A DNA stretch of 52,829 nucleotides from Cytophagales bacterium. Its GTDB lineage: Bacteria > Bacteroidota > Bacteroidia > Cytophagales > 172606-1. Of this stretch, positions 1 to 9,255 are shown piece after piece. Numbering within the stretch: position 1 is the first letter of the stretch; every line of letters starts with the position of its first letter. Made by a program: the position numbers and the translations under genes. The notes beneath the pieces were generated by a model. The model did no database searches. It was not told the origin of the DNA and saw only the letters and a list, made by a program, of their open reading frames with translations. The stretch spans positions 1 to 52,829 of the forward strand of contig JAUJNL010000059.1 of assembly GCA_030448185.1 (NCBI GenBank). The letters run 5' to 3'.

Positions 1-2230
1 CCCGGTAGCCCTCCGGATCGTTTCTGCGGATGGATCGGATGAGTTGCACTTCGTGATCGGTAAACCCAAGGTGCTGGGCAAGTTTTACAATCTCCGTCGC
101 GTCGGTGTGGTTGAGGATAATCTGCGTGGCGGCGTTTTGCAGGATGGCGTGCCCGATGGGAGAAGAAACAATTTCGTGGATGCCCTGCGTGATGATGCAC
201 ATGGCCCCGTTGTTCTTTCGCACCGTCCGGTACATGGATTCCACAAAGTCTCCCATTGAATCCGATAGCATGCTCCATGCCTCGTCCATGTAGAAGTACT
301 TTCGCCCTTCGGGGTACTTGCGGATTACGTCCAGGGCCAGTTCGGTGATGAGCAAAGACACGACCGGGTAGAGCATGGGATTCTTCTTGATCCGGGCCAT
401 GTCAAAGCAGATCAGCTTCTCTTCCGATACGTCTTCGTGGGTAGCCGAACTGAGCACATCCCTGTACTTGCCCGTGGCGAAAGGCTCCAGCACGATCAGG
501 AATTCCGTGAAATCAAAGGTCCGCGAGAGACGGGCATATTCTGCCGGATCATTCTTTTCGAAGCCTTCCAGCCACCCGTAAAACCCGGGAACTGAAGGAG
601 GAACGTCCGTGCGCTGCTCCATGTACTCTTTATTATAATGAGTGTAGTACCTGGGCAACAGCTTGGTAAACACTGCCCGCTGGGCCTGGTTGATCTCTCC
701 CCTTGCACCCTTCCAGATCACCGAGAACAGGGAAGTAAGGAAATTGATTTTATCCCCGGACAAACGGTAGGTGCCTTCCTCGTCCCGCTCCACCAGGAAC
801 GGGTTCAGATTCAGGGGCCGCTCCGGGTCATATTCGAAGTATTTTCCGTCCAGGGCCGTCATCAGGCTCAGGTACGTACCGCCTACATCGAGAATGATCT
901 GCGTGTAACCCAACTCGTAGCGTTGCACCACCAGGTTGCCAATCGTGTAGCTCTTGCCCGAACCGGAAGGACCGATGGTGATGGAGTTCTGGTTGTTGAG
1001 GTTCGTGTTGAACAGCTTCACCCGGAGCGGATTGCGGAACCGGTCGCAGAGCATTTCGTCGCCTCCTGTTACCTGCCGGTAGTTGGAGATGAAGTTCTGG
1101 TAGAGGGCCGCGTTGTCCCCCGTCATCAGGAGTTTGCGGTAGTTGTGGAAACCGTTGCCAGGGGCATTGCTTATAAAGAGATTCGCCGTGTCCATCGTCT
1201 CCACGAAAGGCGTTGTTCCGCCCATTTGCCCGAAGGCTTTCGCCACTTCGTGCACGTAAGCCTGCCTCACCTGGTCGTCAGTGTCCCACACGGTGACCGA
1301 AGCATTCACGTGCAGAATGTTCTGGTTGTGGGTTCTCACTTCGTGGGTAAAAGAGGTGATCTCCTCCGTCTTCTTGAGGTTATCCTGCGTGGAGAGAAAG
1401 TCCATGAACCGGTTGAGTTTGTTTTCCGAATCAAGGGCCTTCAGCGTTTTCTCCGTATCCAGCACCGTTGCCGATACGGAGAGCATGTGCGGCATTTGCA
1501 GGTAGTGCGTCAGCGGATAGATAAAGGGAGAAGCGACCCCCGTCTGATTGTTTACGGCACTCTCCACTATGCCTGCCTGGTGGAGCATCGAGATTACGTT
1601 CAGCTTCTTTTCCCCCAGCACGGCGTAGTGATCCGACGCGTGAAAGGGACGCTGGAACGAGTCCGGTACCGGATCAAACTCCAGATTGAAGTACATCCGG
1701 TAGAGGGCCGAGAGGGCATCCTCTTCCAACTGCCGGACACCGATGCCGGCCGCAGCCAGCAGGCCGGTGAACTCCCGGGCCAGCCGGGGCAGGAGCTCCA
1801 TGCGCCCTTCAATGCCATCGAAAGGATTGCTCAACCCGAAGGGCTTGCCCCAGGCGAAAAGTGTATTCACGGGATTGGAGTCGGGCTGCCTGGCGTGACC
1901 AAGTGAAAGAAACAGGTAACTCTGATGCTGCAACACAAGCCGGTTGTAGAAGTGGTTGATGGTGCTGCGCTCAAAGAAGGTTTTATCCGTGTAGTTTGCC
2001 CGGTAGGGCTGGTAGTAGTAGAAATCCAGCTTCTGCACGGTAGCACCCACCGGCAAGGTTTTACAGGCCCCGACCCAATAGCCGGCTAGCGCCCGGTATT
2101 GACTTGCCGGCAGTTTCTCCATCTCCTGCGGGGAAATCCGGAAGCCTGCGGCCACCCGGCCGTCCTTTAAGATGAGTTGCCCGCCTTCAAGGGCGAAAAC
2201 GGGCAACAGGTCGTCAATTGTTTTTCGCAC
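1..2230 (-). CDS. traG: TraG-family conjugation ATPase (VirB4-like), partial
   Basis: Reading the minus strand gives an uninterrupted frame of about 743 codons that leaves the window at base 1, so the C-terminus is missing. The product is the motor ATPase of Bacteroidetes-type conjugation machines, acting at the inner membrane to drive pilus assembly or DNA transfer. A Walker A motif, GPSGSGKSYT, lies near residue 420 and a Walker B-like YFYMDEAWSM near residue 648, the spacing expected for this family. The N-terminus (RKTIDDLLPVFALEGG) matches the family start, which favours the GTG at 2230. A second GTG at 2251 overlaps the stop of the upstream traF as GTGA, so coupled translation from there is possible. 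It follows traE and traF in the usual gene order. Confidence 0.93.
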   Translation of the reverse strand, partial: MRKTIDDLLPVFALEGGQLILKDGRVAAGFRISPQEMEKLPASQYRALAGYWVGACKTLPVGATVQKLDFYYYQPYRANYTDKTFFERSTINHFYNRLVLQHQSYLFLSLGHARQPDSNPVNTLFAWGKPFGLSNPFDGIEGRMELLPRLAREFTGLLAAAGIGVRQLEEDALSALYRMYFNLEFDPVPDSFQRPFHASDHYAVLGEKKLNVISMLHQAGIVESAVNNQTGVASPFIYPLTHYLQMPHMLSVSATVLDTEKTLKALDSENKLNRFMDFLSTQDNLKKTEEITSFTHEVRTHNQNILHVNASVTVWDTDDQVRQAYVHEVAKAFGQMGGTTPFVETMDTANLFISNAPGNGFHNYRKLLMTGDNAALYQNFISNYRQVTGGDEMLCDRFRNPLRVKLFNTNLNNQNSITIGPSGSGKSYTIGNLVVQRYELGYTQIILDVGGTYLSLMTALDGKYFEYDPERPLNLNPFLVERDEEGTYRLSGDKINFLTSLFSVIWKGARGEINQAQRAVFTKLLPRYYTHYNKEYMEQRTDVPPSVPGFYGWLEGFEKNDPAEYARLSRTFDFTEFLIVLEPFATGKYRDVLSSATHEDVSEEKLICFDMARIKKNPMLYPVVSLLITELALDVIRKYPEGRKYFYMDEAWSMLSDSMGDFVESMYRTVRKNNGAMCIITQGIHEIVSSPIGHAILQNAATQIILNHTDATEIVKLAQHLGFTDHEVQLIRSIRRNDPEGYR

Positions 2231-2247
2231 GGAAGTAGGTTTTAAAA

Positions 2248-2574
2248 TCACTCTTGCATTTTAACCGGCTGCCAAGCATTCATGATGCTGTGCGCCGTAG
2301 GCTCGTAGCGGTGACGGCGTTGCAGAACCTTGAAACTCAGCAGGGAAGCCAGGTACGAAGGGTGCCGCTTGCCGACGGCGTACCGGAGCAGTAAATAACC
2401 GCCTGCCACCAGGAGCACAGTCAGGTGGTTGAACCACTGGTACTGCGGGGTGGCTAGTTTCAGCAGGCTGCTCACCACGATCATCATTACCATCCCAAGC
2501 ACGAGCAGCCCCAACTGGTACATGGGCAGGCCCAGCACCGTGGACTTCTTTTCGAGGTAGCGACGGGTTACCAT
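2248..2574 (-). CDS. traF: TraF-like conjugation protein (DUF4133, VirB3-like)
   Basis: A 108-residue protein starting MVTRRYLEKK. It has two adjacent hydrophobic segments, roughly residues 19-37 and 47-62, then a basic C-terminal part. Size, topology and position between TraE and the TraG ATPase match the DUF4133/TraF family, which is thought to play the VirB3 role of an inner-membrane subunit next to the ATPase. The frame is open further upstream, but the part beyond 2574 has no TraF character and lies over the traE 3' end in another frame, so the ATG at 2574 is the better start. The stop abuts the traG start region, consistent with one transcript. Confidence 0.8.
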   Translation of the reverse strand: MVTRRYLEKKSTVLGLPMYQLGLLVLGMVMMIVVSSLLKLATPQYQWFNHLTVLLVAGGYLLLRYAVGKRHPSYLASLLSFKVLQRRHRYEPTAHSIMNAWQPVKMQE

Positions 2575-2605
2575 AGCTGTATTATCTGAATGATGCCAAC
2601 TGCCT

Positions 2606-2938
2606 TTACTGTCCTCCGTACTGACCCGCACCGACACCACCCAGCGAAGAGGCAATGTCCTCCACGAAGTAGTTGAAGCCGAACCAGAACAGGGCGATGA
2701 TGATGGTGTAAAGCACATTCCGCATGGCCGTAGGGCTGCCTCCGGCGAAAGCTATAACAGTGCGGATCGCAGCCCAGATAATGGCACCCACAAAGAGAAT
2801 GTTGGCAATCAGTTTGATTTGCTCCACCAGTAGCTGGAGGCCACCCGCCGTGTTCTGGGCGTGGGCAAAGGAGACAAAAAACAGCAGTACTACTGTCATC
2901 TGCCATTTTCTGGCAGGGTTTACGCGGTTTGTAAGCAT
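2606..2938 (-). CDS. traE: TraE-like conjugation protein (DUF4134, pilin/VirB2-like)
   Basis: A 110-residue protein starting MLTNRVNPARKW, with a signal peptide ending near SFAHAQ and two hydrophobic helices (about LIANILFVGAIIWAAI and VLYTIIIALFWFGFNYF) separated by a short polar loop, followed by a glycine-rich tail. This is the architecture of the DUF4134/TraE family of Bacteroidetes conjugative elements, believed to be VirB2-like pilin or channel subunits. The frame is open to 2995, but the ATG at 2938 gives a normal signal peptide and was chosen. It lies 31 bases upstream of traF. Confidence 0.8.
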   Translation of the reverse strand: MLTNRVNPARKWQMTVVLLFFVSFAHAQNTAGGLQLLVEQIKLIANILFVGAIIWAAIRTVIAFAGGSPTAMRNVLYTIIIALFWFGFNYFVEDIASSLGGVGAGQYGGQ

Positions 2939-2994
2939 TGTGATGAAGGATTGGGTATGATGAAAAAAGACTGTTTTCAGGCAATCTTCCGGCA

Positions 2995-3435
2995 CTACTG
3001 TAGTCGGAGCGCCTCGGCATCCAGAGAAGGATAGGCCCTCTTGATCGGCTGTTTCGACAGTTCCCCGCTGGAATCAGCCGGGCTACGTTTTACATTGTCC
3101 GGCATCTTTAGCAGGCTTTGCAGATGCGCGATTTTTTGCTGGTTCTCGGCTTGAATCTGCTTTCCGTCCGATAGATGCAGGACCAGCGGCTGGTTTGTGA
3201 GCTCCGCCCTGCTGCCGGCAAAGGCGTACCAGTAAAGCATGAACAAGGGGAGAGGGGGAAGCAACAGTATCGGCAAAAGCAGCAGTAGCAGGGGATCATA
3301 TGTTTTCGCCGCAATGAAATCCCTCAGATTGGCCAGCAATTCCGAAAGGGTGTAATGGCGCAGGATGATAAAGCTGCCCAGCATCAGAGCCCCGAAAATG
3401 AGAAGCCCCGCTACGTAAATTCTTCTGACTCCCAT
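2995..3435 (-). CDS. Small membrane protein at the head of the conjugation operon
   Basis: A 146-residue protein with two hydrophobic helices (about residues 7-25 and 48-70) and a long charged C-terminal tail. I do not recognise the family. The tail is polar and basic and probably cytoplasmic, as in several accessory conjugation proteins. Its place just upstream of traE, on the same strand with a short gap, suggests it belongs to the transfer operon, either as a channel accessory factor or as a TraD-like protein. Function is inferred from context only. Confidence 0.6.
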   Translation of the reverse strand: MGVRRIYVAGLLIFGALMLGSFIILRHYTLSELLANLRDFIAAKTYDPLLLLLLPILLLPPLPLFMLYWYAFAGSRAELTNQPLVLHLSDGKQIQAENQQKIAHLQSLLKMPDNVKRSPADSSGELSKQPIKRAYPSLDAEALRLQ

Positions 3436-3606
3436 GGGTGATGTCTCCGGACCGTTTACTTGGATTTGTACTGGTGTTGCGGTAAATTAATGTCAGTATA
3501 ATGCGGATAATACCGCGCTTGAAGCCTTTTCAAAGATATTTTGATGGCAGCTTTTGAAAAAGAGGCATGGTTACAGATGAAACCATTTAGAGCAAAATAG
3601 AACAAA

Positions 3607-3804
3607 ATGGCACCAGTTAGAATTTGCGTGTACGCGAAGGATATCCAGAAAATGACCGGCAAAGGGCAAGGCTACGCCCGGCGGTTGATTAAGCGAATCA
3701 GGGAGGCCAGCGGTAAGGAGATGGGGGATCAGATTACCGTCTCCGACTTTTGCCGCTTCACCAGGATGAAAGAAGAGGAAGTGCGCCCCTTTCTGGTAGA
3801 CTAG
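3607..3804 (+). CDS. Small basic conserved-type protein, unknown function
   Basis: A 65-residue protein starting MAPVRICVYAKD, divergent from the conjugation operon. The N-terminal half is basic and helical (GQGYARRLIKRIRE) and the C-terminal half reads like a short helix-turn-helix segment (VSDFCRFTRMKEEEV). Similar-sized helix-turn-helix proteins are common next to Bacteroidetes mobile-element transfer genes, so a DNA-binding regulator of the divergent operon is a plausible guess. No catalytic motif is visible. The 171-base divergent gap (3436-3606) must hold promoters for both directions. Confidence 0.5.
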   Translation: MAPVRICVYAKDIQKMTGKGQGYARRLIKRIREASGKEMGDQITVSDFCRFTRMKEEEVRPFLVD

Positions 3805-4072
3805 CAAAAGGCACCAAAAGGTATTTGCCCTGGACCAGTGTGGCCATTATTCATAAAATTTGATACTTTTTGACTCATTTTTTTGTGTCCCGCCGCTATT
3901 TCTTGATAAATATCAAGTGTATTTAATTATAAGGGTGCTACTTTTATATAAAGTATTACAAGGCGATGCACCTGAAAGAATAAACCGAAGGGGATAGTAA
4001 GATTGCTCCGGTAAATACCGCTCCCGCAATTACTTCCCCCGCACAAAAGTCTCCACTAAACCATCTACGCAG
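3805..4072. other. Intergenic stretch, no gene seen
   Basis: About 270 bases, AT-rich in the middle (3850-3960). No open frame with protein-like composition, no tRNA-like fold and no strong terminator hairpin was found. It presumably carries the promoter of the gene at 4073. Confidence 0.5.
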
Positions 4073-4390
4073 ATGACCCTACAAGAACGTTGCTACCGCA
4101 TCCTGGGAGAGCTGTATCCTTTTCGCGGCGATGAATTCTACTACCCCATCTGGCATTTGCTTCGCCACCTGGATGATGACGATTTGCGCTTTCCCGAGTA
4201 CGATGCGATACTGGATGAATTGTACAAGAACGGATATGCGGTGGTGCTGCACGGCAAAACTGACTTCACCACGCATGCCCTGAAAATTACCCCCGAGGGC
4301 GTTGCCTACTTTCAGAAGCTGCGGGCGGAAAAGGAGGCCATTCAGCGGGACTTTCATCAGCGCGGCGGATCGGATGGATTACAACCATAG
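4073..4390 (+). CDS. Hypothetical winged-helix-like protein
   Basis: A 105-residue protein starting MTLQERCYRILGELYPF. Its composition is typical of a real gene, with acidic, helix-forming stretches. The middle part (DAILDELYKNGYAVV followed by LKITPEGVAYFQKL) resembles the recognition helix and wing of small winged-helix proteins, in which the phrase ITPEG is common. No partner gene is obvious; the frameshifted Crp/Fnr gene follows 44 bases downstream on the same strand. Function unknown. Confidence 0.5.
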   Translation: MTLQERCYRILGELYPFRGDEFYYPIWHLLRHLDDDDLRFPEYDAILDELYKNGYAVVLHGKTDFTTHALKITPEGVAYFQKLRAEKEAIQRDFHQRGGSDGLQP

Positions 4391-4434
4391 TCGCATGAAC
4401 TACAGTTCCAATCAAAAGCAAACACCCTACAGCT

Positions 4435-5003
4435 ATGTACACTCAATTATTCAACCTCATTGCCGACATCCAACCGGTATCGGCCGCCTTACAGGAAGCC
4501 CTGCCCTCTTTCTTAATCCGGGAGAAACTGCCCAAAAAGACTCTCTTGCTCCGGGAAAGCAAGGTGTGTGACCGGCTTTATTTCATTGAAAAGGGAATGG
4601 TGCGCGCATTTTACCGCCATGACGGCCAGGAAACTACGGATTGGTTCATGCAGGAGGGGGACTTGATTATTTCGGTCTATAGTTTCTACCTGCAAAAGCC
4701 CAGTTTCGAAAATTATCGAACTGCTCGAAGACTGTACGTTGGTCTCAATCCCTTACCAGGACTTGCAGAGGATTTACCAGCAGTATCCGGAGTTTAACTT
4801 CGTAGGCCGGACTTTCACGGAACGGTATTACGTGCGCGGAGATGAGCAGGCCATCGATCTCCGCTGCAAAAATGTCGAGGAACGCTACGAGGCATTACTC
4901 GAGAAAAACCCGGAGCTCTTCCACCGGGCTCACCTGAAACATATTGCGTCTTTTCTGGCATGGCCTCGAAATGTTGAGCCGGTTACGCGCAAAGAATAAG
5001 TAA
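4435..5003 (+). pseudogene. Crp/Fnr-family regulator, frameshifted
   Basis: The first part (4435 to about 4715) encodes an N-terminal cyclic-nucleotide-binding-like beta-roll with the family phrase DRLYFIEKGMVRAFY. Near 4712 the reading frame slips by one base and continues as IELLEDCTLVSIPYQDL, the next part of the same fold. At the C-terminus, near 4955-4975, two more single-base slips turn a normal ending (HIASFL followed by MLSRLRAKNK) into unrelated residues. Restored, the protein would be about 190 residues, the usual size of Bacteroidetes Crp/Fnr regulators. The slips are at short homopolymers, so sequencing error is as likely as inactivation. It probably acts as a transcription regulator with an unknown ligand. 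Confidence 0.75.
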
Positions 5004-5114
5004 CCCGATCCGGTCGCCCCCTTTCGTACGGTATTTTTTTCCTGGCACCTAAAATAGATTCGTTGGAAAGTAAATCCCTCAATATGATGTCAAATTTTTT
5101 AACCGGCCTTTTTT

Positions 5115-6445
5115 ATGAAAAAAGTGCATCACTCCAAAACTTTTATTTGCCAGCTTTTCGTGTTCTTCCCGTTGGGTTGTCACCGGAGTGAGCAAAAGGT
5201 TAAACCTGTTATTCCAGACAAGGACATTACAATGGTGATGCCAGGAACTTTGGCTTGAAACCAACCAGTCGGCCTTCCGGAAGGGTAAACGGAGAGTTGC
5301 CCGAACGGAAAACCGCTGGAAAAAAGCCGAGACGATCCCCTTCAATGGCTTACCGGCGGGTAAGCGTACCGCTTCAGTATACATCTGGCGGACTCCGGAC
5401 GCGTCGGCCCCCGCCGCTGGTGCTCTCCCCGGCGCAGGCGAGGTCGCAGCCCCGGATACAGAAAATGGACAGTCCTTCAGCTTCCTTCTACGCCAATGGT
5501 GAGAAAATACAACTGGAGAACTTTTCGGGAATATTGACTTTGCACGACTGGCAGGAGAAGTTTCTCAGCGGAGTAAGCTACCAGAACGGCAAAGTCATTG
5601 GAGAATTATCCGTTCCGAAGGCTTCCGGGAGATCAGGGGGCGGATGCCAACTGATTACCATTACCTTTTACACCAAAGTATGCGTAGGCGGGTATTGCGA
5701 AACGCACGTGGACGGCGAAATGCAGTACATCGAATGTGACGGCGGGGGCGGAGGAGGAGGTCCGCTACCCAAAGGGCCAATCGGGGGAGGTGGCGGCGAA
5801 GGAGGAGGTACCCCTGAACCGCGGCAACCTCTCCCGTATACCTTCCTCAAGTCGAGATTTTCTCATACCATTCCCGGTCAGGAGAAACCTGGGATTGACC
5901 TGAAAAGATACCTGGCCTGTTTTGGGGTAAACACGGACAATTCTACTTACCAGATCACCGTGTACGTTGATGAACCTTCCCCCGGCAGCGGCGATACCAA
6001 GAACGGCTTGAACGTGGGGCATACTTTCGTGGGTTTCAGGAAGAATTCGGCCGATGGCTCCTACATCGAGCAGGTGTTCGGGTTCTACCCGGCGGAGTAC
6101 TCAACGGGTTGGGTAAACTCCAAATTTTCAAATAATGGCGGTTCCCACTACTCGGTAAGTGCTACTTTTCCGGTAAGTGCCGGGCAATTCACAAGAGCCT
6201 CCAACGCCGCCCGGTACATGACCAGCGAGATGTATAACATATTCGACCAGAATTGCACGGACGCCGTATTCTCTGTTTTCGATGCGGCCGGCATTGGCTT
6301 GCCCAAAACCCAATCTTCTTTTCCCTACGGCGTGGATGCCGGCTACTCGCCGGGACAATTGGGCCTCGACCTGCGGAATAACGCTCCCCGATATCCCGTT
6401 AATACCTCCGGTGGGACAGCCCCCATCAGCCTGGGGCCCTGCTAG
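5115..6445 (+). pseudogene. Lipoprotein with possible permuted papain-like hydrolase domain, frameshifted
   Basis: The best start is the ATG at 5115, which gives a lipoprotein signal with the lipobox PLGC. This frame stops at 5256. The protein-like reading then continues one base over (LWLETNQSAFRKGKR) to about 5495, and after a second slip continues to 6445. The open frame upstream of about 5490 in the last phase is therefore probably out of frame. The mature part has a small conserved domain, a glycine-rich linker near 5740-5810 and a C-terminal domain of about 190 residues with VGHTFVGF near 6015 and QNCTDAV near 6250. A histidine before a cysteine in this setting resembles circularly permuted papain/NlpC-P60 folds, so a cell-wall or peptide hydrolase is possible, but this is only a pattern match. 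Confidence 0.5.
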
Positions 6446-6472
6446 GTTTGGACTGGCTCCGTCGATTAAGTG

Positions 6473-6907
6473 ATGATGATTATGCGCAGAGGATTGTTAC
6501 TCTTATGGAAAAACGGGCTGGCTTACCTGCTCAGTCTGCTGACTGCCAGCCTGTTTTTTCCCCTCATCCTGATGCTGGTGGAACCGGATTCCACCTACGG
6601 GTGGTGGTTTATGCTGATCCTGTTCGGATCAGGAATGGCCAGTGTCTTAATCCCCGAACTCCTCATCATGGTCTTGTTCAACATCATTGTTTTCAGGGCG
6701 GGGAAAATGTTCGCCGGGGTGGTTCAGTACGTGTTGCTGGGCGTCTTTTTAACGGGTGTTTTCTTTCTGGGCAGAGGCCTGCTGTACTTCAACGGCGACT
6801 GGGGAGGACTGCTCCTCAACATCCTGCTCATGAGCAGCAGTGGAGGGCTTTTCGGGTTCTACCATTATCGCCTCACCCGCACGGGCCGGTCCCTGGTTGC
6901 CCGGTAA
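6473..6907 (+). CDS. Four-helix membrane protein next to the hydrolase-like lipoprotein
   Basis: A protein of about 144 residues that is almost entirely hydrophobic, with four transmembrane helices and short loops; the C-terminus is basic (YHYRLTRTGRSLVAR). Starts at 6473, 6476 or 6482 are all possible. It begins 27 bases after the stop of the hydrolase-like lipoprotein, on the same strand, so co-transcription is likely. A small membrane protein directly behind a possible cell-wall hydrolase gene could be its immunity partner, but no sequence motif shows this. Otherwise unknown. Confidence 0.6.
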   Translation: MMIMRRGLLLLWKNGLAYLLSLLTASLFFPLILMLVEPDSTYGWWFMLILFGSGMASVLIPELLIMVLFNIIVFRAGKMFAGVVQYVLLGVFLTGVFFLGRGLLYFNGDWGGLLLNILLMSSSGGLFGFYHYRLTRTGRSLVAR

Positions 6908-6954
6908 GTTTCAAACCAACGGCCCCTGGATTAAACATTTTAAAGTGCATTGTC

Positions 6955-7521
6955 ATGAAAATAATTTGCTTGTTGATCAGTATGACGCTCGGAGTTATGT
7001 CCCTGAACGCTCAATCCGTACTTCTGACCGAAGAAGAAAAGAAGCGGGTGGAACTGGTGCGGTCCTTTGGCGGGTACGTGCAGAAAACACCCTGGGAGCA
7101 ACTGGATGCCGAGTACTTGCAACGGTTTATACACCAGTCCGACTCCTCCCGGGTGGAAGGCAGCCGCCCGTGGAAATTTTACAGGGCGGCACTTCAGCAA
7201 CTGGACCTGGCGCTCAACGAAATGAATCTGGCCGAATACGAGGCGGTACCGTGGAACAAGTTTTCTAGTCCGGATAAATTGCCCAAGATGGTATGGGAAG
7301 CCGAACCGATCACAAGTCTGATGGGAAGGCCCATGCCAACGGGTAACCGGGAAGCCGAACTGGCCGAAGGCCGCAGGAAACTGGAGAACATACTGGTCAT
7401 CTTCAAGAAAAACGAACCGGACTTACCGCTGTACTATATTTTGTTTGATGAACAGACGGGTAAGATTGCCTCCTGGGTGCTGATCAACCAGGGAGGATTG
7501 CATTACTTCTGGCTGCTGTGA
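6955..7521 (+). CDS. Secreted hypothetical protein
   Basis: A 188-residue protein starting MKIICLLISMTLG, with a clear signal peptide ending near SLNAQS, so it is exported to the periplasm or beyond. The frame is open further upstream, but the signal peptide fixes the start at 6955. The mature part is helical and charged, with a C-terminal piece (LYYILFDEQTGKIASWVL) that looks like a beta-hairpin. I do not recognise the family. It is the third gene of the apparent 5115-7521 cluster, 47 bases after the membrane protein. Confidence 0.6.
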   Translation: MKIICLLISMTLGVMSLNAQSVLLTEEEKKRVELVRSFGGYVQKTPWEQLDAEYLQRFIHQSDSSRVEGSRPWKFYRAALQQLDLALNEMNLAEYEAVPWNKFSSPDKLPKMVWEAEPITSLMGRPMPTGNREAELAEGRRKLENILVIFKKNEPDLPLYYILFDEQTGKIASWVLINQGGLHYFWLL

Positions 7522-7695
7522 GCCGTGCCATCAAAGCCGTTTTGCTCAGGTAGCACCTCGTATTTTTTTCCTCTGGAAAGGTTGGGTTTCCGCGCCGAAT
7601 AGCCAGGGCGTACCAGGGTAAGCTACTCGGGAGAAAAGGCATCGCTATGCCTGCTGCCGGGCTTATGATCCTTCCGATATGTTGACCGAAGCATT

Positions 7696-9228
7696 ATGCA
7701 CCCCTCTCCAGGCATGCAGTATGAGCTGATGTTTCTGTACCGCGTCATTGCGGGTGATTTGTCGCCCCCGGTAATGACGGCGGATGGATATGCCGGATAC
7801 CGCTCCTATCTGCGCGCAAGATATTCCGAATGGATTACCCGTTACCGGGTGCAGTTCCGGAAGCGAAACCGTCATTACCAATTGATAGAATGGCAAATAG
7901 CTAATGCCGCTCAACCGGAAGGTATGCCTGCGGAGGGCGACACGCCCCTTCAGGATGCGGATGCTTTACAATCCCAATTGGTCGGCCAGGCAATGGTGGC
8001 TTGTAAGGTAGCGGCTGCGGATGTTACCGATACAGAGCTTTACAGTGAAGGAAAGGGTTTTACCCTTTATCTGACCACCTCCCGGGAACTGCACCAGCTA
8101 ACGGCAGGGGAAGCCCGGTTCTACTACTACTTGGTGGCTGAGGAAGTTGTCCGCATCCAGGCCGCATTGTTCCAGAGCGTATTCAGCCAACCCACCGGGG
8201 AAGCCATCCGGCAGTACATCGAAAAGCATCAATACGGCCTGTTTTCCCTGGGCCGGCTGCTGCGCGAAAAGCTGCTGGCAGGGAAGTTAAGTGTTCCTGT
8301 TGAGGACGTTGATTATTCGGTACCCGCCATTTACTGGGAAATCTACCGGCAGGTACAAGGCTTGTACCGTTTCCTCGAGGAGCATTTTAGTTACTACGTG
8401 AGCCAATCGGTTCCACTGCCCGAGTGGTATTTTTCCATCCGCCCATCTTCTGAAGGGGCCACTATCGGGCAGTTGAAGAAGTCCCTGCTGGAGAGCGACT
8501 TGCCTACGCTCCTGGTCCGGTGCCTGCTGGTGCCGCTGGACCAACTGGCCGGCCAGCATACGCCCGATCCCACGGCGCTTACCCTGCACCGGCTGGGTTA
8601 CCTGCGGCGCCTGCTCGAAGAACTGCTGCATTACCGGAAGCTTACGGGCGGACAGTGGGAAGAAAAAGGGGTGAGCCGGCTCTTGCAGGAGCTTAACTTC
8701 AACCACCCCCTGTTTTTTGACTACTGTACCCGGCAGATAGAAAAAGAACTGGAAGGGGCTGAGGAGAAAGGGGAGCGGCTGGAAGGTTTATGGTTTCAAC
8801 TGAAACGATACAAACAACGTCCCTCGGCCAATCAGCTCATCTACAGCTCCCGCCACCCGGCGCTCCGGGACCAGATCATCCAGTGGCTCGAAGAGGAAAT
8901 CCGCTATTGGGAGAAAAAGCAGGCCTTTGCCCATGAGGTGGAGCAGCAGAATGAACCCGATCAGGGCAATGATAAAATTCAAACCAACCTTTCCGTAGCC
9001 GAACTGAGCTTTCTCACCCGGGTGCTGTACGAGACGGGTGTATTCGCCAATCCGCAGCAGAAAGACATCCTGCGGATCGTCACCCGTAGTTTTGCTTCCG
9101 TAAAGCAGCCCCGCATTTCCCTGCAAAGTCTTAAAGCCAAGTACTACGACTCCGAGGAGTCTACCCGCCGGTCCATCAGGGCGCTTGCCCAACGAATTAT
9201 CCGCTACGTGGATCAAGCCGGCGGCTAA
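7696..9228 (+). CDS. RteC-like regulatory protein
   Basis: A 510-residue protein. The C-terminal third carries features of the RteC family: a segment NHPLFFDYCTRQIEKEL, then LSFLTRVLYETGVF, then a final helical part ending with the pattern SLKAKYYDSEESTRR. RteC controls excision and transfer of Bacteroides conjugative transposons. The N-terminal two thirds are longer than in classical RteC and include several helical, aromatic-rich segments that I cannot assign. It stands alone on the plus strand between the lipoprotein cluster and a convergent unknown gene. A link to transfer control fits the conjugation genes nearby; the family call is from remembered patterns and should be treated as moderate. 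Confidence 0.5.
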   Translation: MHPSPGMQYELMFLYRVIAGDLSPPVMTADGYAGYRSYLRARYSEWITRYRVQFRKRNRHYQLIEWQIANAAQPEGMPAEGDTPLQDADALQSQLVGQAMVACKVAAADVTDTELYSEGKGFTLYLTTSRELHQLTAGEARFYYYLVAEEVVRIQAALFQSVFSQPTGEAIRQYIEKHQYGLFSLGRLLREKLLAGKLSVPVEDVDYSVPAIYWEIYRQVQGLYRFLEEHFSYYVSQSVPLPEWYFSIRPSSEGATIGQLKKSLLESDLPTLLVRCLLVPLDQLAGQHTPDPTALTLHRLGYLRRLLEELLHYRKLTGGQWEEKGVSRLLQELNFNHPLFFDYCTRQIEKELEGAEEKGERLEGLWFQLKRYKQRPSANQLIYSSRHPALRDQIIQWLEEEIRYWEKKQAFAHEVEQQNEPDQGNDKIQTNLSVAELSFLTRVLYETGVFANPQQKDILRIVTRSFASVKQPRISLQSLKAKYYDSEESTRRSIRALAQRIIRYVDQAGG

Positions 9229-9255
9229 CCATTTTTACCCGCCTCCACAAGCAGC

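Noticed and set aside
638..1906. 422-codon plus-strand frame
   Set aside because: Antisense to the clearly conserved TraG ATPase frame, with valine- and arginine-rich composition typical of a shadow frame and no motif.
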